Notes: generated by a model not told the origin, from the letters alone. A stretch of 64,000 nt of DNA from Phaeobacter sp. 11ANDIMAR09 (GCF_001294455.1 NZ_LIKT01000010.1:62001-126000), one strand, 5' to 3'; counted from the first letter of the stretch, positions 44,255 to 54,507 are shown. Translations and numbers: made by a program.

Positions 44255-44329
44255 GGCGGCTTTTCAACCTTCAAACTTGCAGTCTTGCGCCCCTTTGGGC
44301 GGCGGGCGCATTGCAAAAAGGAACCTAGA

Positions 44330-44989
44330 ATGGCGGATAGTCGAGACATCGCGGCTTTGGAGCTGCACAGCGAGGCGCTTGGGGACACGCTTGGCGATGC
44401 GGCGGGGATGGCCGCCAGCTTTGAAAGCGAACTGCGCCGAGTGCGCGAGGCGTTTGCAGCCACGGGGAAGGATGTCGAAACGCTGGAGCGGGGCCTTTCA
44501 CGTGGCTTGCGACGGTCCTTTGAACAGGTGGTCTTTGATGGCGACAGCCTGTCCGTGGCTCTGGATGGGCTGGCACGCTCGCTGGTCAAAACCACCTATA
44601 ACGCTGCCATTCGCCCCATTACCGACCATGTGGGCGGTCTCATCTCCACAGGGGTTGGAGATCTGATCAGCGGGATCCTGCCCTTTGCCGATGGGGCTGC
44701 TTTTTCGCAGGGGCGGGTGGTGCCCTTTGCCCGTGGCGGGGTGGTCAGTGGGCCCCATGTTTTTCCAATGCGGGGCGCCAGCGGGTTGATGGGAGAAGCC
44801 GGCCCCGAAGCCATCCTGCCGCTAAGTCGCAGCGCGGATGGCAGCCTCGGCGTGCGGGCGCAGGCCGGATCCGGCACCACTGTGGTGATGAATGTCAGTA
44901 CGCCGGATGTTCAGGGTTTTAAACGCAGCAGTGGCCAGATCGCGGCCCAGCTGTCGCGCGCCCTGAGCCGTGGCAACCGCAACAGATAA
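44330..44989 (+). CDS. GTA g11, short tape-measure protein
   Basis: 219 residues from MADSRDIAALELHSEALGDT. The helical N-terminal part is followed by FARGGVVSGPHVFPMRGASG and LMGEAGPEAILPLSR, typical of tape-measure ends. The small size fits the short RcGTA tail. AAAAGGA lies before the ATG. A 75-base gap separates it from g10.1. Confidence 0.9.
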   Translation: MADSRDIAALELHSEALGDTLGDAAGMAASFESELRRVREAFAATGKDVETLERGLSRGLRRSFEQVVFDGDSLSVALDGLARSLVKTTYNAAIRPITDHVGGLISTGVGDLISGILPFADGAAFSQGRVVPFARGGVVSGPHVFPMRGASGLMGEAGPEAILPLSRSADGSLGVRAQAGSGTTVVMNVSTPDVQGFKRSSGQIAAQLSRALSRGNRNR

Positions 44990-45001
44990 GAGGGCACCCG
45001 G

Positions 45002-45634
45002 ATGAGTTTTCATGAAATCAGATTTCCCGCTTCCTTGAGCTTTGGTTCAGTTGGCGGGCCGGAACGGCGCACCGATGTGGTGACCCTGGCCAATGGGTTT
45101 GAAGAGCGCAACACTCCCTGGGCCCATGCGCGGCGGCGCTATGATGCGGGGGTTGGGCTGCGGTCTTTGGATGACATCGAAACCTTGATTGCCTTTTTTG
45201 AGGCCCGTCAGGGGCAGATATACGGCTTCCGCTGGAAGGACTGGTCCGATTTCAAATCGGCGCGCCCAACCGCCGAGGTGGATTTTCGCGATCAGCTCAT
45301 CGCGCAGGGGGATGGGGCTCAGACGGTGTTTCAACTGCTCAAGACCTACCGTTCTGGCGAGGCGATCTATCAACGGCCCATCACCAAACCAGTCAGCGGC
45401 ACCGCCCGTCTGGGTCTGGGGCAGGAAGAACTGCAGGAGGGGATAGATTTTGATCTGGATACAGCAACTGGGCAGGTCACGCTGAGCCATCCCCCCGAAC
45501 AGGGGATTGAGGTGGTTGCCGGGTTTGAGTTTGATGTCCCTGTGCGGTTTGACACCGATAAGATCCTTACCAGTGTGGCCTCGTTTCAGGCGGGGGAAGT
45601 GCCCAATGTTCCGGTGGTGGAGGTGCGTGTCTGA
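45002..45634 (+). CDS. GTA g12, distal tail protein (DUF2460)
   Basis: 210 residues. SFHEIRFPASLSFGSVGGPE, RTDVVTLANGFEERN, FFEARQGQIYGFRWKDWSDF and FDTDKILTSVASFQAGEVPN are DUF2460 blocks. It forms the ring at the end of the tail tube. The stop shares one base with the g13 start (TGATG). Confidence 0.92.
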   Translation: MSFHEIRFPASLSFGSVGGPERRTDVVTLANGFEERNTPWAHARRRYDAGVGLRSLDDIETLIAFFEARQGQIYGFRWKDWSDFKSARPTAEVDFRDQLIAQGDGAQTVFQLLKTYRSGEAIYQRPITKPVSGTARLGLGQEELQEGIDFDLDTATGQVTLSHPPEQGIEVVAGFEFDVPVRFDTDKILTSVASFQAGEVPNVPVVEVRV

Positions 45635-46524
45635 TGGCTGAAATCGCAACCGAGGCACTGCGGGCACATCTGCAGACAGGCGTAACCACTCTGGCGCGCT
45701 GCTGGGGGCTGACCCGTCGTGACGGAACCCGCTTTGGCTTTACCGATCACGATCGGGATCTGTCCTTTGACGGCTGGACCTTTAGCGCCGGAACGGGGCT
45801 CAGTGCCCGCGCAGTGGTGCAGAGCACAGGCCTGTCGGTTGATAACTCCTCTGCTTTGGGGGCACTGAGTGATACCGCTCTGCGCGAGGCGGATATATTG
45901 TCGGGTCGTTTTGATGGGGCTGACCTGAACTGTTGGCTGGTAAATTGGCAAAACACCCAAGAACGCTGGTTGCAGTTTGGCGGCAGTATCGGTGAGTTGC
46001 ACCGCGCGGGCGGCGCCTTTGAGGCGGAATTGCGGGGCTTGACCGAGGCGCTGAACCAGCCGCTCGGGCGGATCTATCAGAAGACCTGTACCGCGGTGCT
46101 GGGGGATGGGGACTGCCGTTTTGACCTTTCCACCCCCGGATATGCCTTTGAAGGTCCGATCGAGACAGTAACAGAGGCGGGTGCTTTTCAGTGGCGCAGC
46201 CTGGAGGGATTTGAGCAGGGTTGGTTTGTCGGCGGCCGTCTGACGGTGCTGAGCGGTGAGGCTGCGGGGCTATGGGGCAGTATCAAACGGGATCAACAGC
46301 AGGGCGCTGCCCGCACCCTGACCCTGTGGGAGCCACTGCGCGCCGGGATCGCTGTCGGGGATCAGCTGCGGCTGGACCCGGGGTGCGACAAATCCATGCA
46401 GAGTTGCCGGTTGAAGTTCAACAACCTGGGAAACTTTCAGGGCTTTCCCGATATCCCCGGTGAAGACTGGGTAATGGCGGTGCCAAAGTCCTCTGGCAAT
46501 ACAACAGGGGGCAGCCGCAGATGA
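45634..46524 (+). CDS. GTA g13, tail hub protein (DUF2163/BR0599)
   Basis: 296 residues. The N-terminal DUF2163 part (CWGLTRRDGTRFGFTDHDRD, VDNSSALGALSDTALREADI) is followed by the BR0599 part (WEPLRAGIAVGDQLRLDPGC, LKFNNLGNFQGFPDIPGEDW). Four Cys in two pairs (KTCTAVLGDGDC and GCDKSMQSC) are placed as in hub proteins reported to hold an iron-sulfur cluster in RcGTA. One-base overlap with g12, 4-base overlap with g14. Confidence 0.92.
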   Translation: MAEIATEALRAHLQTGVTTLARCWGLTRRDGTRFGFTDHDRDLSFDGWTFSAGTGLSARAVVQSTGLSVDNSSALGALSDTALREADILSGRFDGADLNCWLVNWQNTQERWLQFGGSIGELHRAGGAFEAELRGLTEALNQPLGRIYQKTCTAVLGDGDCRFDLSTPGYAFEGPIETVTEAGAFQWRSLEGFEQGWFVGGRLTVLSGEAAGLWGSIKRDQQQGAARTLTLWEPLRAGIAVGDQLRLDPGCDKSMQSCRLKFNNLGNFQGFPDIPGEDWVMAVPKSSGNTTGGSRR

Positions 46525-47012
46525 GCCAACACCAAAGCTTGGACGCGATGTCACCTCGGCGTGTGGTTGCAATGGCGCGGCATTGGATCGGCACGCCCTA
46601 TCAGCACCAGGCGAGCTGCCGAGGTGCCGGATGTGATTGCCTGGGTTTGATCCGGGGCATCTGGCGGGACCTGTTTGGCTCTGAGCCTGAGGCCCCGCCT
46701 GCCTATTCGATGGATTGGTCCGAACCACAGGGAGAGGAGCGGCTTTGGCACGCGGCGCAGAGCCATCTGAGGCCCAAACCCCTGGAGGCGGCGGCTCTGG
46801 GAGATGTCTTGTTGTTTCGGATGCGGGACGGGGCGGTGGCCAAGCACCTTGGGCTACAATCACGGCTTGGCGGCGGGGAGCGCTGTGGAGCTGAGCCCGG
46901 AGCCCGGTTCATTCATGCCTATCGCGGCCATGGCGTCGTGGAAAGCGCCCTGACCCCGCCCTGGCGCCGTCGCATCGTGGCGCGGTTTTCCTTTCCTGAG
47001 GAGCAGAACTGA
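46521..47012 (+). CDS. GTA g14, NlpC/P60 cell-wall peptidase
   Basis: 163 residues. The catalytic Cys is in GAGCDCLGLIRGIWRD and the His in AVAKHLGLQS; ALGDVLLFRMRDG is the usual strand between them. It sits at the tail tip and opens the peptidoglycan of the recipient. ATGA overlap with g13 and one-base overlap with g15. Confidence 0.92.
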   Translation: MSQHQSLDAMSPRRVVAMARHWIGTPYQHQASCRGAGCDCLGLIRGIWRDLFGSEPEAPPAYSMDWSEPQGEERLWHAAQSHLRPKPLEAAALGDVLLFRMRDGAVAKHLGLQSRLGGGERCGAEPGARFIHAYRGHGVVESALTPPWRRRIVARFSFPEEQN

Positions 47013-50000
47013 TGGCAACCATTGTGTTATCTGCGGCAGGCGCCGCAATTGGCGGCTCGATTGGCGGCACCGTTGCGGGGCTGTCCAGCGTTGCCATTGG
47101 CCGGGCGGTGGGGGCGACCCTGGGGCGTGTCATTGATGACAGGTTGTTGGGCACGGGATCTGATGCGATCGAGACAGGGAAGGTGGACCGTTTCCGCCTG
47201 ACAGAGGCAGGGCAGGGTGCGCCAATTGCGCAGATCTATGGCCGGACCCGTATCGGCGGACAGGTGATCTGGGCCAGCGGCTTTGCCGAGACAGCAACCG
47301 TGACAGGGGGTGGTAAGGGCGCTCCGCGCCAGCCCCAGACCACCAGCTACAGCTATTCTGTCTCGTTGGCGATTGCCCTGTGTCAGGGCGAGATTGCGGC
47401 AGTGCCCCGGATCTGGGCAGATGGCGAAGAGGTCTCGGCCCGGGATCTGAACATGACGCTCTATCGAGGGACCCGGGATCAAATGCCCGACCCCCTGATG
47501 GAGGCCATCGAGGGCACGAGTGAGGTGCCTGCCTATCGCGGCACGGCCTATGTGGTGTTTGAGGATTTGGCGCTTGAGCCTTTTGGCAACAGGGTGCCGC
47601 AGTTTTCCTTTGAAGTGGTGCGCCCGGAGCAACCGGAGAGCTCCGATTTTGCCCTGGATCTAGGCCAATTGGTACAGGGCGTGGCCCTGATGCCGGGCAC
47701 TGGGGAATATGCGCTGGCCACCACTGCGGTGCACTATGGTCTGGGGCCCGGCCAGGCGACAGGGGCCAATAGCCATACCGCCTCGGGGCAAAGCGATCTA
47801 GCGACCTCGCTGGTCGCCCTGTCCGAGGAACTGCCAAGCTGCGGCGCGGCCTCGCTCATTGTGTCCTGGTTCGGCAATGATCTGCGCTGCGGCCAGTGTC
47901 AGATCAAACCCAAAGTGGAGCAAAAACAGGCGGAGGGTATTCCCATGGCCTGGCGGGTCTCGGGCGAGACACGTGCCAGTGCTGATCTGGTGCCCCAGGA
48001 CAGCGAAGGACGGGGGCTCTATGGCGGCACCCCGGCGGATGCCTCTGTCATTGAAGCGATCCAGGCTTTGCAGGCCGAGGGCAAGCGGGTGATGTTCTAC
48101 CCCTTTATTCTGATGGATCAGGTCGCAGGGAACATGCGTGCCGATCCTTGGACTGGGGCCGAAAGCCAGCCAGCATTGCCGTGGCGGGGGCGTATAACCC
48201 TGTCACAGGCGCCAGGGCGGCCGGGGTCTCCAGACCAGACTGCGACAGCAGAGGCCGAGGTCGCCGCCTTTATGGGGGGCGCCATGGCGGCGGATTTCAC
48301 CGTATCAGCCGGACAGGTCAGCTATAGTGGCGCTGCGCAAGACTGGGGGCTGCGGCGCTTTATCCTGCACAATGCCGCGCTCTGTGCGGCGGCAGGTGGG
48401 GTGGAGGCCTTTTGCATCGGCTCTGAGATGCGCGGGCTGACGCAGATCCGCAGCGCGGCTGGCTTTCCTGCGGTTGCAGCCCTGCGTGACCTGGCCGCAG
48501 AGGTGCGTCTGTTGCTGCCAGAGGCCAAGATCAGCTATGCGGCGGACTGGTCTGAATACTGGGGCTACCAAAGCCCCGAGGGCAATCGCTATTTCCACCT
48601 CGATCCGCTTTGGGCCGACAACAATATCGACTTCATCGGTATCGACAACTACATGCCGCTGTCTGATTGGCGCGATGGGGTGGATCATCTGGATCGCATC
48701 AATGGTGCGCCCAGCATCTATGACCTGGACTACCTGCGCGCCAATATCGAAGGCGGCGAGGGCTATGACTGGTACTACCACTCAGAGGAGGCCGCAGCGG
48801 CGCAGATCCGGACCCCAATCACCGATGGGGCTCATGATGAGGCCTGGGTCTGGCGGTACAAGGATTTGTACAATTGGTGGCGCCACCCGCATCACGAGCG
48901 CATTGATGGGGTCAGACAAGAAAGCCCCACGGCCTGGCAACCGCAGAAGAAACCGATCTGGTTTACCGAATTGGGCTGTGCCGCAATTGATAAGGGGACC
49001 AACCAGCCCAACAAGTTTCTCGATCCCAAAAGCTCGGAATCCAAACTGCCGAGGTATTCGAACGGGCAGCGCGATGATCTGATGCAGATGCAATATCTGC
49101 GCGCGATGCTGGGCTATTGGCAGCAAGAGGCCAATAACCCGATGTCGAACGCGTATGACGGGCGGATGCTGGATTTGAGCAACGCCTATGTCTGGGCTTG
49201 GGATGCCAGGCCCTTTCCCGCCTTTCCAAATCTTGTCTCTGTCTGGAGCGATGGGGAAAACTATCTGCGTGGGCATTGGCTGAACGGGCGCGCTGGGCAG
49301 CGCAGTCTGGCCTCTGTGGTGCGGGAAATCTGCACCCGAGCCGGGCAAACCCGTATCGATGTTGGCGCGCTCCATGGCATCGTGCATGGCTATGCAGTCA
49401 ATGAGGTCGCGCCCGCACGGGCGGCGCTGCAGCCTTTAGGGTTGCGATACGGGTTTGATAGCATCGAACGCAACGGGGTTCTTGAGTTCCGTCTTCGCCA
49501 AGGTGAGAGCAATTTCACCCTGGCAGCCCCGACCCTGGTTGAGGATGAAGCGCTGGAAGGCAGTCTTGAGCTGACGCGCGAGGCAGAGGCCGAATTGGCG
49601 GGCCGGGTGCGGCTGCGATTTATCGACTGGGGGGGGGCCTATGATGTCAGCGCCGTTGAAGCGATCCTCCCGGATGAGGAGACCCATGCCGTGAATACCA
49701 GCGAGCTGGCCCTGGTGTTGACCCATAGCGAAGCGCGCCAGGTGGTGGAACGATGGTTGGCCGAGGCCCGCGTCTCGCGCGATACGGCCCGCTTTGTGCT
49801 GCCCCCCTCATTGCTGCATCTCGGGGTGGGGGATGTCGTCTCACTGCCGCCCGGGACGGCCTCAGGAGCCGTCGCCGCAGACGAGGGGCAGGGCATTGCC
49901 CAGCCAGAACAGCGCTATCGCCTGGATCGAATGGAGCTGGGGGCGGCCCAGAGCGTAGAGGCCGTGCGCATTGAACCAGAGGTCTATCTGCCCGCCGAGG

Positions 50001-50974
50001 TCCCGGAGAGCCTGCCTTCGGCGCAGGCCTTCGAGCCTCCGTTGCCTGTCTTGCCCCTGTTTATGGATCTGCCGTTGCTGACCGGCGAAGAAGTGCCCCA
50101 TGCCCCCCATCTGGCCGTCACTGGATCGCCCTGGCCAGGCACGGTGGCGCTCTATGCTTCGGGACGGGATTCCGACTACAGCCTGCAACAGATCATTGCG
50201 GCGCGCAGCACCATTGGCCTGACGCAAACTGCCTTGGCCACCGGGCCTGCTGGGCGCTGGGATCTCGGCGGTGATCTGCAGGTGAAACTGATCTCGGGCA
50301 GTTTTCAAAGCCAAGACCGCCAGGCGGTTCTGAATGGCGCCAATGCGCTTGCCATCGGAGACGGCACTGCCGGCAATTGGGAGATCCTGCAGTTTTGCGA
50401 GGCGGACCTTGTTGCAGAGAACACCTATATGCTGCGGGATCGGCTGCGTGGGCAGCTGGGCACCGATAGTCTGATGCCAATGTTTTGGCCCGAGGGCTCC
50501 TATGTGGTGCTTCTGGATGGCAGTTTTCCGCAGCTCGAGCTTTCCTTGGACCAACGCCGTATGGCACGGCACTACCGCATTGGCCCGGCCCGGCGCGGCT
50601 ACGAGGACCCGAGCTATTTGCACCGGGTTGAATCCTTTGATGGCAACGGGCTGCGCCCCTATGCGCCGGTCCATCTGCGCTTAAACGGCGCGCTGGGCAG
50701 CGATATACATATATCTTGGATCAGGCGCAGCCGCATCGAGGGAGACAGCTGGGATCTGGCAGAAATTCCGCTGGGGGAAGCGCGTGAGGCTTACCGCATC
50801 CGTATCCTGCGCGGCGTGACTGTGCTGCGCGAAGCGGAGGTGGCCACTGCGGCTTGGATCTACACGGCGAGCGCACAAAGCGCGGATGGATGTCAGCCGG
50901 GCGATCGTGTCGAAATAGCCCAGGTTTCAGATCGGTACGGGGCAGGGTTTGCCAGGTTCAGGGTCCTTTCCTAG
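47012..50974 (+). CDS. GTA g15, megatron tail-tip protein with TIM-barrel domain
   Basis: 1320 residues. A Gly/Ala-rich hydrophobic N terminus (AAGAAIGGSIGGTVAGLSSV) precedes hub-like beta domains. The GTA_TIM glycoside-hydrolase-like domain lies at about 430-740 (AADWSEYWGYQSPEGNRYFH, NIDFIGIDNYMPLSDWRDG, KPIWFTELGCAAIDKG). Phage-tail_3-like and rcc01698-type C-terminal receptor-contact domains follow. It is intact and the longest gene in the window. It completes the cluster. Confidence 0.93.
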   Translation: MATIVLSAAGAAIGGSIGGTVAGLSSVAIGRAVGATLGRVIDDRLLGTGSDAIETGKVDRFRLTEAGQGAPIAQIYGRTRIGGQVIWASGFAETATVTGGGKGAPRQPQTTSYSYSVSLAIALCQGEIAAVPRIWADGEEVSARDLNMTLYRGTRDQMPDPLMEAIEGTSEVPAYRGTAYVVFEDLALEPFGNRVPQFSFEVVRPEQPESSDFALDLGQLVQGVALMPGTGEYALATTAVHYGLGPGQATGANSHTASGQSDLATSLVALSEELPSCGAASLIVSWFGNDLRCGQCQIKPKVEQKQAEGIPMAWRVSGETRASADLVPQDSEGRGLYGGTPADASVIEAIQALQAEGKRVMFYPFILMDQVAGNMRADPWTGAESQPALPWRGRITLSQAPGRPGSPDQTATAEAEVAAFMGGAMAADFTVSAGQVSYSGAAQDWGLRRFILHNAALCAAAGGVEAFCIGSEMRGLTQIRSAAGFPAVAALRDLAAEVRLLLPEAKISYAADWSEYWGYQSPEGNRYFHLDPLWADNNIDFIGIDNYMPLSDWRDGVDHLDRINGAPSIYDLDYLRANIEGGEGYDWYYHSEEAAAAQIRTPITDGAHDEAWVWRYKDLYNWWRHPHHERIDGVRQESPTAWQPQKKPIWFTELGCAAIDKGTNQPNKFLDPKSSESKLPRYSNGQRDDLMQMQYLRAMLGYWQQEANNPMSNAYDGRMLDLSNAYVWAWDARPFPAFPNLVSVWSDGENYLRGHWLNGRAGQRSLASVVREICTRAGQTRIDVGALHGIVHGYAVNEVAPARAALQPLGLRYGFDSIERNGVLEFRLRQGESNFTLAAPTLVEDEALEGSLELTREAEAELAGRVRLRFIDWGGAYDVSAVEAILPDEETHAVNTSELALVLTHSEARQVVERWLAEARVSRDTARFVLPPSLLHLGVGDVVSLPPGTASGAVAADEGQGIAQPEQRYRLDRMELGAAQSVEAVRIEPEVYLPAEVPESLPSAQAFEPPLPVLPLFMDLPLLTGEEVPHAPHLAVTGSPWPGTVALYASGRDSDYSLQQIIAARSTIGLTQTALATGPAGRWDLGGDLQVKLISGSFQSQDRQAVLNGANALAIGDGTAGNWEILQFCEADLVAENTYMLRDRLRGQLGTDSLMPMFWPEGSYVVLLDGSFPQLELSLDQRRMARHYRIGPARRGYEDPSYLHRVESFDGNGLRPYAPVHLRLNGALGSDIHISWIRRSRIEGDSWDLAEIPLGEAREAYRIRILRGVTVLREAEVATAAWIYTASAQSADGCQPGDRVEIAQVSDRYGAGFARFRVLS

Positions 50975-51026
50975 GGGGCAAGGCGGCGGAGTGAGCGGGC
51001 CAAGGGGCCAAAACGCGCCCTGGGGC

Positions 51027-51314
51027 ATGCGGATTCTTCCACAGGATCTGAGCAGCCTGGCGCGCGCCCTATTTATGACCTCTGCGTCACAGAGATCAAT
51101 TTTGTGTCAGCAATTGTTGGCCCGAGCAGAAAAGGCATCTGCGCATGTTGCGCGAACGGGACGCCTGCACCGACAGTGGGGAGATGGTTCTTTGGATGCG
51201 GTTGCCCGCCAGTGTTGCGGTCCGCTTTGCGCTGAGCCCTTTTGGGATAATCCTGATTATATCAAATGCTTGCAGCTAGCTTTGGCGCAGTTGCAAAGCC
51301 GTCTCAGCCGCTAG
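51027..51314 (+). CDS. Small conserved-looking protein after the GTA cluster
   Basis: 95 residues from MRILPQDLSSLARALFMTSA. It is helical, with AHVARTGRLHRQWGDGSLDAVARQ and a C-terminal DNPDYIKCLQLALAQLQ; it has five Cys. No family is named with confidence. It starts 52 bases past g15 and could be on the GTA transcript. An in-frame GTG at 50991 is an alternative start. Role is unknown. Confidence 0.6.
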   Translation: MRILPQDLSSLARALFMTSASQRSILCQQLLARAEKASAHVARTGRLHRQWGDGSLDAVARQCCGPLCAEPFWDNPDYIKCLQLALAQLQSRLSR

Positions 51315-51499
51315 GCACTCCCTATCTATGTGTCCCAAGGGCAGACTGAGTTCCTGAGGTTTGGTAGAATGCTTGGGTAAATGATCCAGAAATTTACAGG
51401 TTCAAAGCATTCATTTCTGAAATCTTTCCCATCACAGGTTTGCGCTTGGGTTTTTCTCGCCTAAATGCAAATCTAAGGGCAAGAAGAGGACGCCAAGCC

Positions 51500-52324
51500 A
51501 TGATCAAGACGCGCACAGCCGTTTCGCCCCTGGACCCGGTCTGGGAACAAATCTCGACCGAGGCTCAGGACGCCGTTGCAAAACAGCCTCTGATGGGCGG
51601 GCTGATCCATGCCTGCATTCTGCATCACCCGACCCTGGAAAAGGCGCTGTCTTACCGGATCGCCGCCAAGCTCTGCTCCAATGAGATGTCGATGGTGATT
51701 CTGCGGGAGATCGTTGACACCGCCTTTGCCGCGGATCCCGATCTGATTGCTGCCGCCCGTGCCGATTTGATGGCGGTCTATGATCGTGACCCGGCCTGCC
51801 ACCGTCTGTTGCAGCCCATCCTCTACTTCAAGGGCTATCAGGCCGTGCAGGCCTATCGTATTGCTCATTGGCTGTGGCGCCAGGGAGATCAGGATCTGGC
51901 CTTCTTTTTCCAGATGCGGATTTCCGAAATCTTTGGCGTCGATATTCACCCAGGTGCCCGCATTGGCCGGGGTATCATGATCGACCACGCCCATTCCATC
52001 GTTATCGGGGAAACCGCTGTGGTGGGGGATAATGTCTCGATGCTGCATTCGGTGACTCTAGGCGGTACCGGCAAGGAAGAAGAGGATCGTCACCCCAAGA
52101 TCGAAGACGGCGTGTTGATCGGGGCCGGGGCCAAGGTACTGGGCAATATCCGGGTTGGCCATTGCAGCCGTATTGCTGCGGGTTCTGTGGTGCTGTCCGA
52201 GGTCCCCCCCTGCAAAACCGTTGCGGGTGTCCCGGCCAAGATCGTCGGCGAAGCCGGTTGTGATCAACCCTCGGTCAGCATGGATCAGGTGGTGCCAAAC
52301 GGCGGATCCGTCAGCGGGGCCTAG
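51500..52324 (+). CDS. cysE: Serine O-acetyltransferase
   Basis: 274 residues. The helical N-terminal domain is followed by the left-handed beta-helix: GVDIHPGARIGRGIMIDHA (catalytic Asp-His), GETAVVGDNVSMLHSVTLGG and GAGAKVLGNIRVGHCSRIAA. It makes O-acetylserine for cysteine synthesis. The long C-terminal tail ends in SVSGA. An AGAGGA site precedes the ATG. It is unrelated to the GTA genes upstream. Confidence 0.95.
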   Translation: MIKTRTAVSPLDPVWEQISTEAQDAVAKQPLMGGLIHACILHHPTLEKALSYRIAAKLCSNEMSMVILREIVDTAFAADPDLIAAARADLMAVYDRDPACHRLLQPILYFKGYQAVQAYRIAHWLWRQGDQDLAFFFQMRISEIFGVDIHPGARIGRGIMIDHAHSIVIGETAVVGDNVSMLHSVTLGGTGKEEEDRHPKIEDGVLIGAGAKVLGNIRVGHCSRIAAGSVVLSEVPPCKTVAGVPAKIVGEAGCDQPSVSMDQVVPNGGSVSGA

Positions 52325-52444
52325 GGTCTGTCCGGCGGATTGGCTACTTGCCGTAACTCAGTGATATGCTGCAAAGAGGCGGACGATGCCCTCTTATATT
52401 TTTGCAGCGCGCGCCTATCGTGATGGGACTGTGGTTGCTGATCC

Positions 52445-54184
52445 TCATGCTGCGGCCGGGGGGGCTGCAATAGCGGGATCAGCGGAGTCCGTCCGGGCGA
52501 CCGTAAAGGCGCTGGCCAGCGCACGCAGTTGGTCCGCACCGATCCGCAATTCATTCAGAACCTGCACGGTTTCCTGCACAACGGTGGTGTTCTCTTGTGT
52601 CTTTGCGCCCAAGAGATTGAGCCGTTCTGACAGCGAAGCGAGCTCTTGAGTGTCCTCGGTAAAGCCAGCGGTCGAGCTGCGCACATGACCAGAGATATCG
52701 CCCATGCGGGTGATGATCTGGGTCAGGACCTCGCCTGTGTTGTTGACTTCGGATACCCCTTTTTCGATGTGGCCCGTCGTGCTGTTGATCAGATCCTTGA
52801 TCTCGGTGGCGGCGTGAGAGCTGCGCTGTGCCAATGCCCGGACTTCGCTGGCCACCACGGCAAACCCCTTGCCCGCTTCTCCGGCGCGCGCGGCCTCGAC
52901 CCCGGCATTCAGCGCCAGAAGATTGGTCTGAAAAGCGATATCGTCAATCACCCCGGTGATGGTTTCAATTTGTTCGGCGCTTGTTTCGATTCCTGTCATC
53001 GCGGCGACTGCGCTTTTGACCACGCTACTGCTGGCTTTGGCTTCCGCCACCGAGGCGGAGGCAAGCCCGTTGACCTCTCCGACCTCATTGGTGGATTTGC
53101 GCATGGTGCGGGTCAGGGTGCTCAGCGATTGAGAGAGCTGTTCAAGATCGCCGGACTGTTCATTGATCTGATGCGACAGGGTTGTGGAACTCTGGCCAAT
53201 GCGGCTGCTGCGATCCAGCACTACGGCTGCGGTCGATAGAACCTGCTCCATCATTTCAGACAGGCTAGAGAGCGCTGTGTTGAAGTCATGGCGCAGCGGT
53301 TCATATGCGGTTGCCAGCGAGCTGTGCATGCGAAAGGAAAGATCGCGTTGCGCCAGAGAAGTCAGCCCTGCGCGCAGCTGTTCAACCGCCAGACTTTGGT
53401 CATTCTGTTCAATGCGCCGTGCCGCGTCCGAGGCCTGGCCTTCCTTCAAAACTCTTTGCAAGCTGTTGACCTGTCGTGCAATTTGGCCGAGCTCATCGCT
53501 GCGGTCATATTGCAGGAGCTCTTGGTCGTAGTCGCCATCGGCAATCCGTCCCAGAGCTGAAACCAATCGCCGCATCGGGTGGCTCACCAGTTTTGTGAGG
53601 ATCAGCAGGCAGCAAAAAACCGAACCCAGCAGGATCAATAGCGTAAGGCCTGCATCACGCGCCAGACCTGCGTTGACCTCTGCGAGAACGGGGCCGGGAT
53701 CCCAGCTCATCACCAGGGCGCCGCGCAGTTTTCCCTTTTTCGACAAGATCGGGTAGACCAGCGTATGCCCGTCGCCGGAGGTCCAGGCCTCGCCAGTTTC
53801 CAGAACCGAGGCAACCAACCCGTCGAGCTGCGCCGCGTGATCCAGTGGCGGCGTGCCGGTTTCGCCCATGACGACACCGTCGGGCTTCACTGCCTTTGTA
53901 TAGGCAAAGCTGTCACCCGCCTGCTCGACCACCTGGGCAAGCCGCTTTTCCACCGATCCGGAAAACCCCAGCTTTATCGGCTGCGCTATTTCCTTGGCGG
54001 CAGACAGGGTGAGCTCATGTTGCAGCAGGCGCAGGGACTCGCGGGCCTGAACATGCAGGCGTTGGCCGGCCAGGAAAGACACCGGAATTGACGTGAGGAG
54101 TGAAAAGGCAGTCACCAGCAGAGCGATCCGCAAAGCTAGAGAGCGCAGGCGGGGCAAGCGGACAGAGGGATTGGCACGGACCAT
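52445..54184 (-). CDS. Methyl-accepting chemotaxis protein
   Basis: 579 residues from [22 protein letters not shown]1 is at about 19-40, a periplasmic sensor of about 135 residues follows (no named domain recognised; includes [20 protein letters not shown] as in single-Cache folds), then TM2 (about 177-200), HAMP, a second HAMP-like segment ([10 protein letters not shown]), and the signalling tip [20 protein letters not shown]. It ends in Ala/Pro without a CheR tether, unlike the other receptor. The ATG at 54184 is favoured over the open frame to 54274. It is convergent with cysE. Confidence 0.9.
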   Translation of the reverse strand: MVRANPSVRLPRLRSLALRIALLVTAFSLLTSIPVSFLAGQRLHVQARESLRLLQHELTLSAAKEIAQPIKLGFSGSVEKRLAQVVEQAGDSFAYTKAVKPDGVVMGETGTPPLDHAAQLDGLVASVLETGEAWTSGDGHTLVYPILSKKGKLRGALVMSWDPGPVLAEVNAGLARDAGLTLLILLGSVFCCLLILTKLVSHPMRRLVSALGRIADGDYDQELLQYDRSDELGQIARQVNSLQRVLKEGQASDAARRIEQNDQSLAVEQLRAGLTSLAQRDLSFRMHSSLATAYEPLRHDFNTALSSLSEMMEQVLSTAAVVLDRSSRIGQSSTTLSHQINEQSGDLEQLSQSLSTLTRTMRKSTNEVGEVNGLASASVAEAKASSSVVKSAVAAMTGIETSAEQIETITGVIDDIAFQTNLLALNAGVEAARAGEAGKGFAVVASEVRALAQRSSHAATEIKDLINSTTGHIEKGVSEVNNTGEVLTQIITRMGDISGHVRSSTAGFTEDTQELASLSERLNLLGAKTQENTTVVQETVQVLNELRIGADQLRALASAFTVARTDSADPAIAAPPAAA

Positions 54185-54507
54185 GATCCAGTTCCTATCA
54201 TGTTGAGACAGGTGCAATCTGAGGTTATGACCTAAACCTAGGGTAAATACCTGTGCGCAATACGGATTTGTCATAAAAAATTCATGAAAATGTTACATTG
54301 AACCTTGCCCGTTTCTTTCACCCGGAGTGGAATATTTTCAATCAATTTTAGTGCCTTGCGAGGAGGGGCTGCCTGCCAGCTGCGTCCCAGGGACTTGGAA
54401 TAGGCAGATATGTCGCGTGCTAAAACTTGGGCTGGGTGAGCCGGAGGGAGCTGGCGTGCCTGAGGGGGCATTCTGACTTTAAGGGGAGAGTGTTTTACGG
54501 AAAAGCA
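54185..54507. other. Intergenic stretch upstream of the second chemoreceptor gene
   Basis: No gene supported. The 60-codon-range minus-strand frame here lacks a ribosome site and any fold. The right part leads into the pdh terminator. The AT-rich bases near 54270-54350 probably hold the chemoreceptor promoter. Confidence 0.4.

Noticed and set aside
36653-50974. Ordinary prophage
   Set aside because: Gene order, small tape measure and DUF2163/DUF2460/TIM proteins match the GTA type, and integration and replication genes are missing.
54271-54471. Minus-strand 66-codon frame before the second chemoreceptor
   Set aside because: Its composition is unlike neighbouring genes and it has no start signal.
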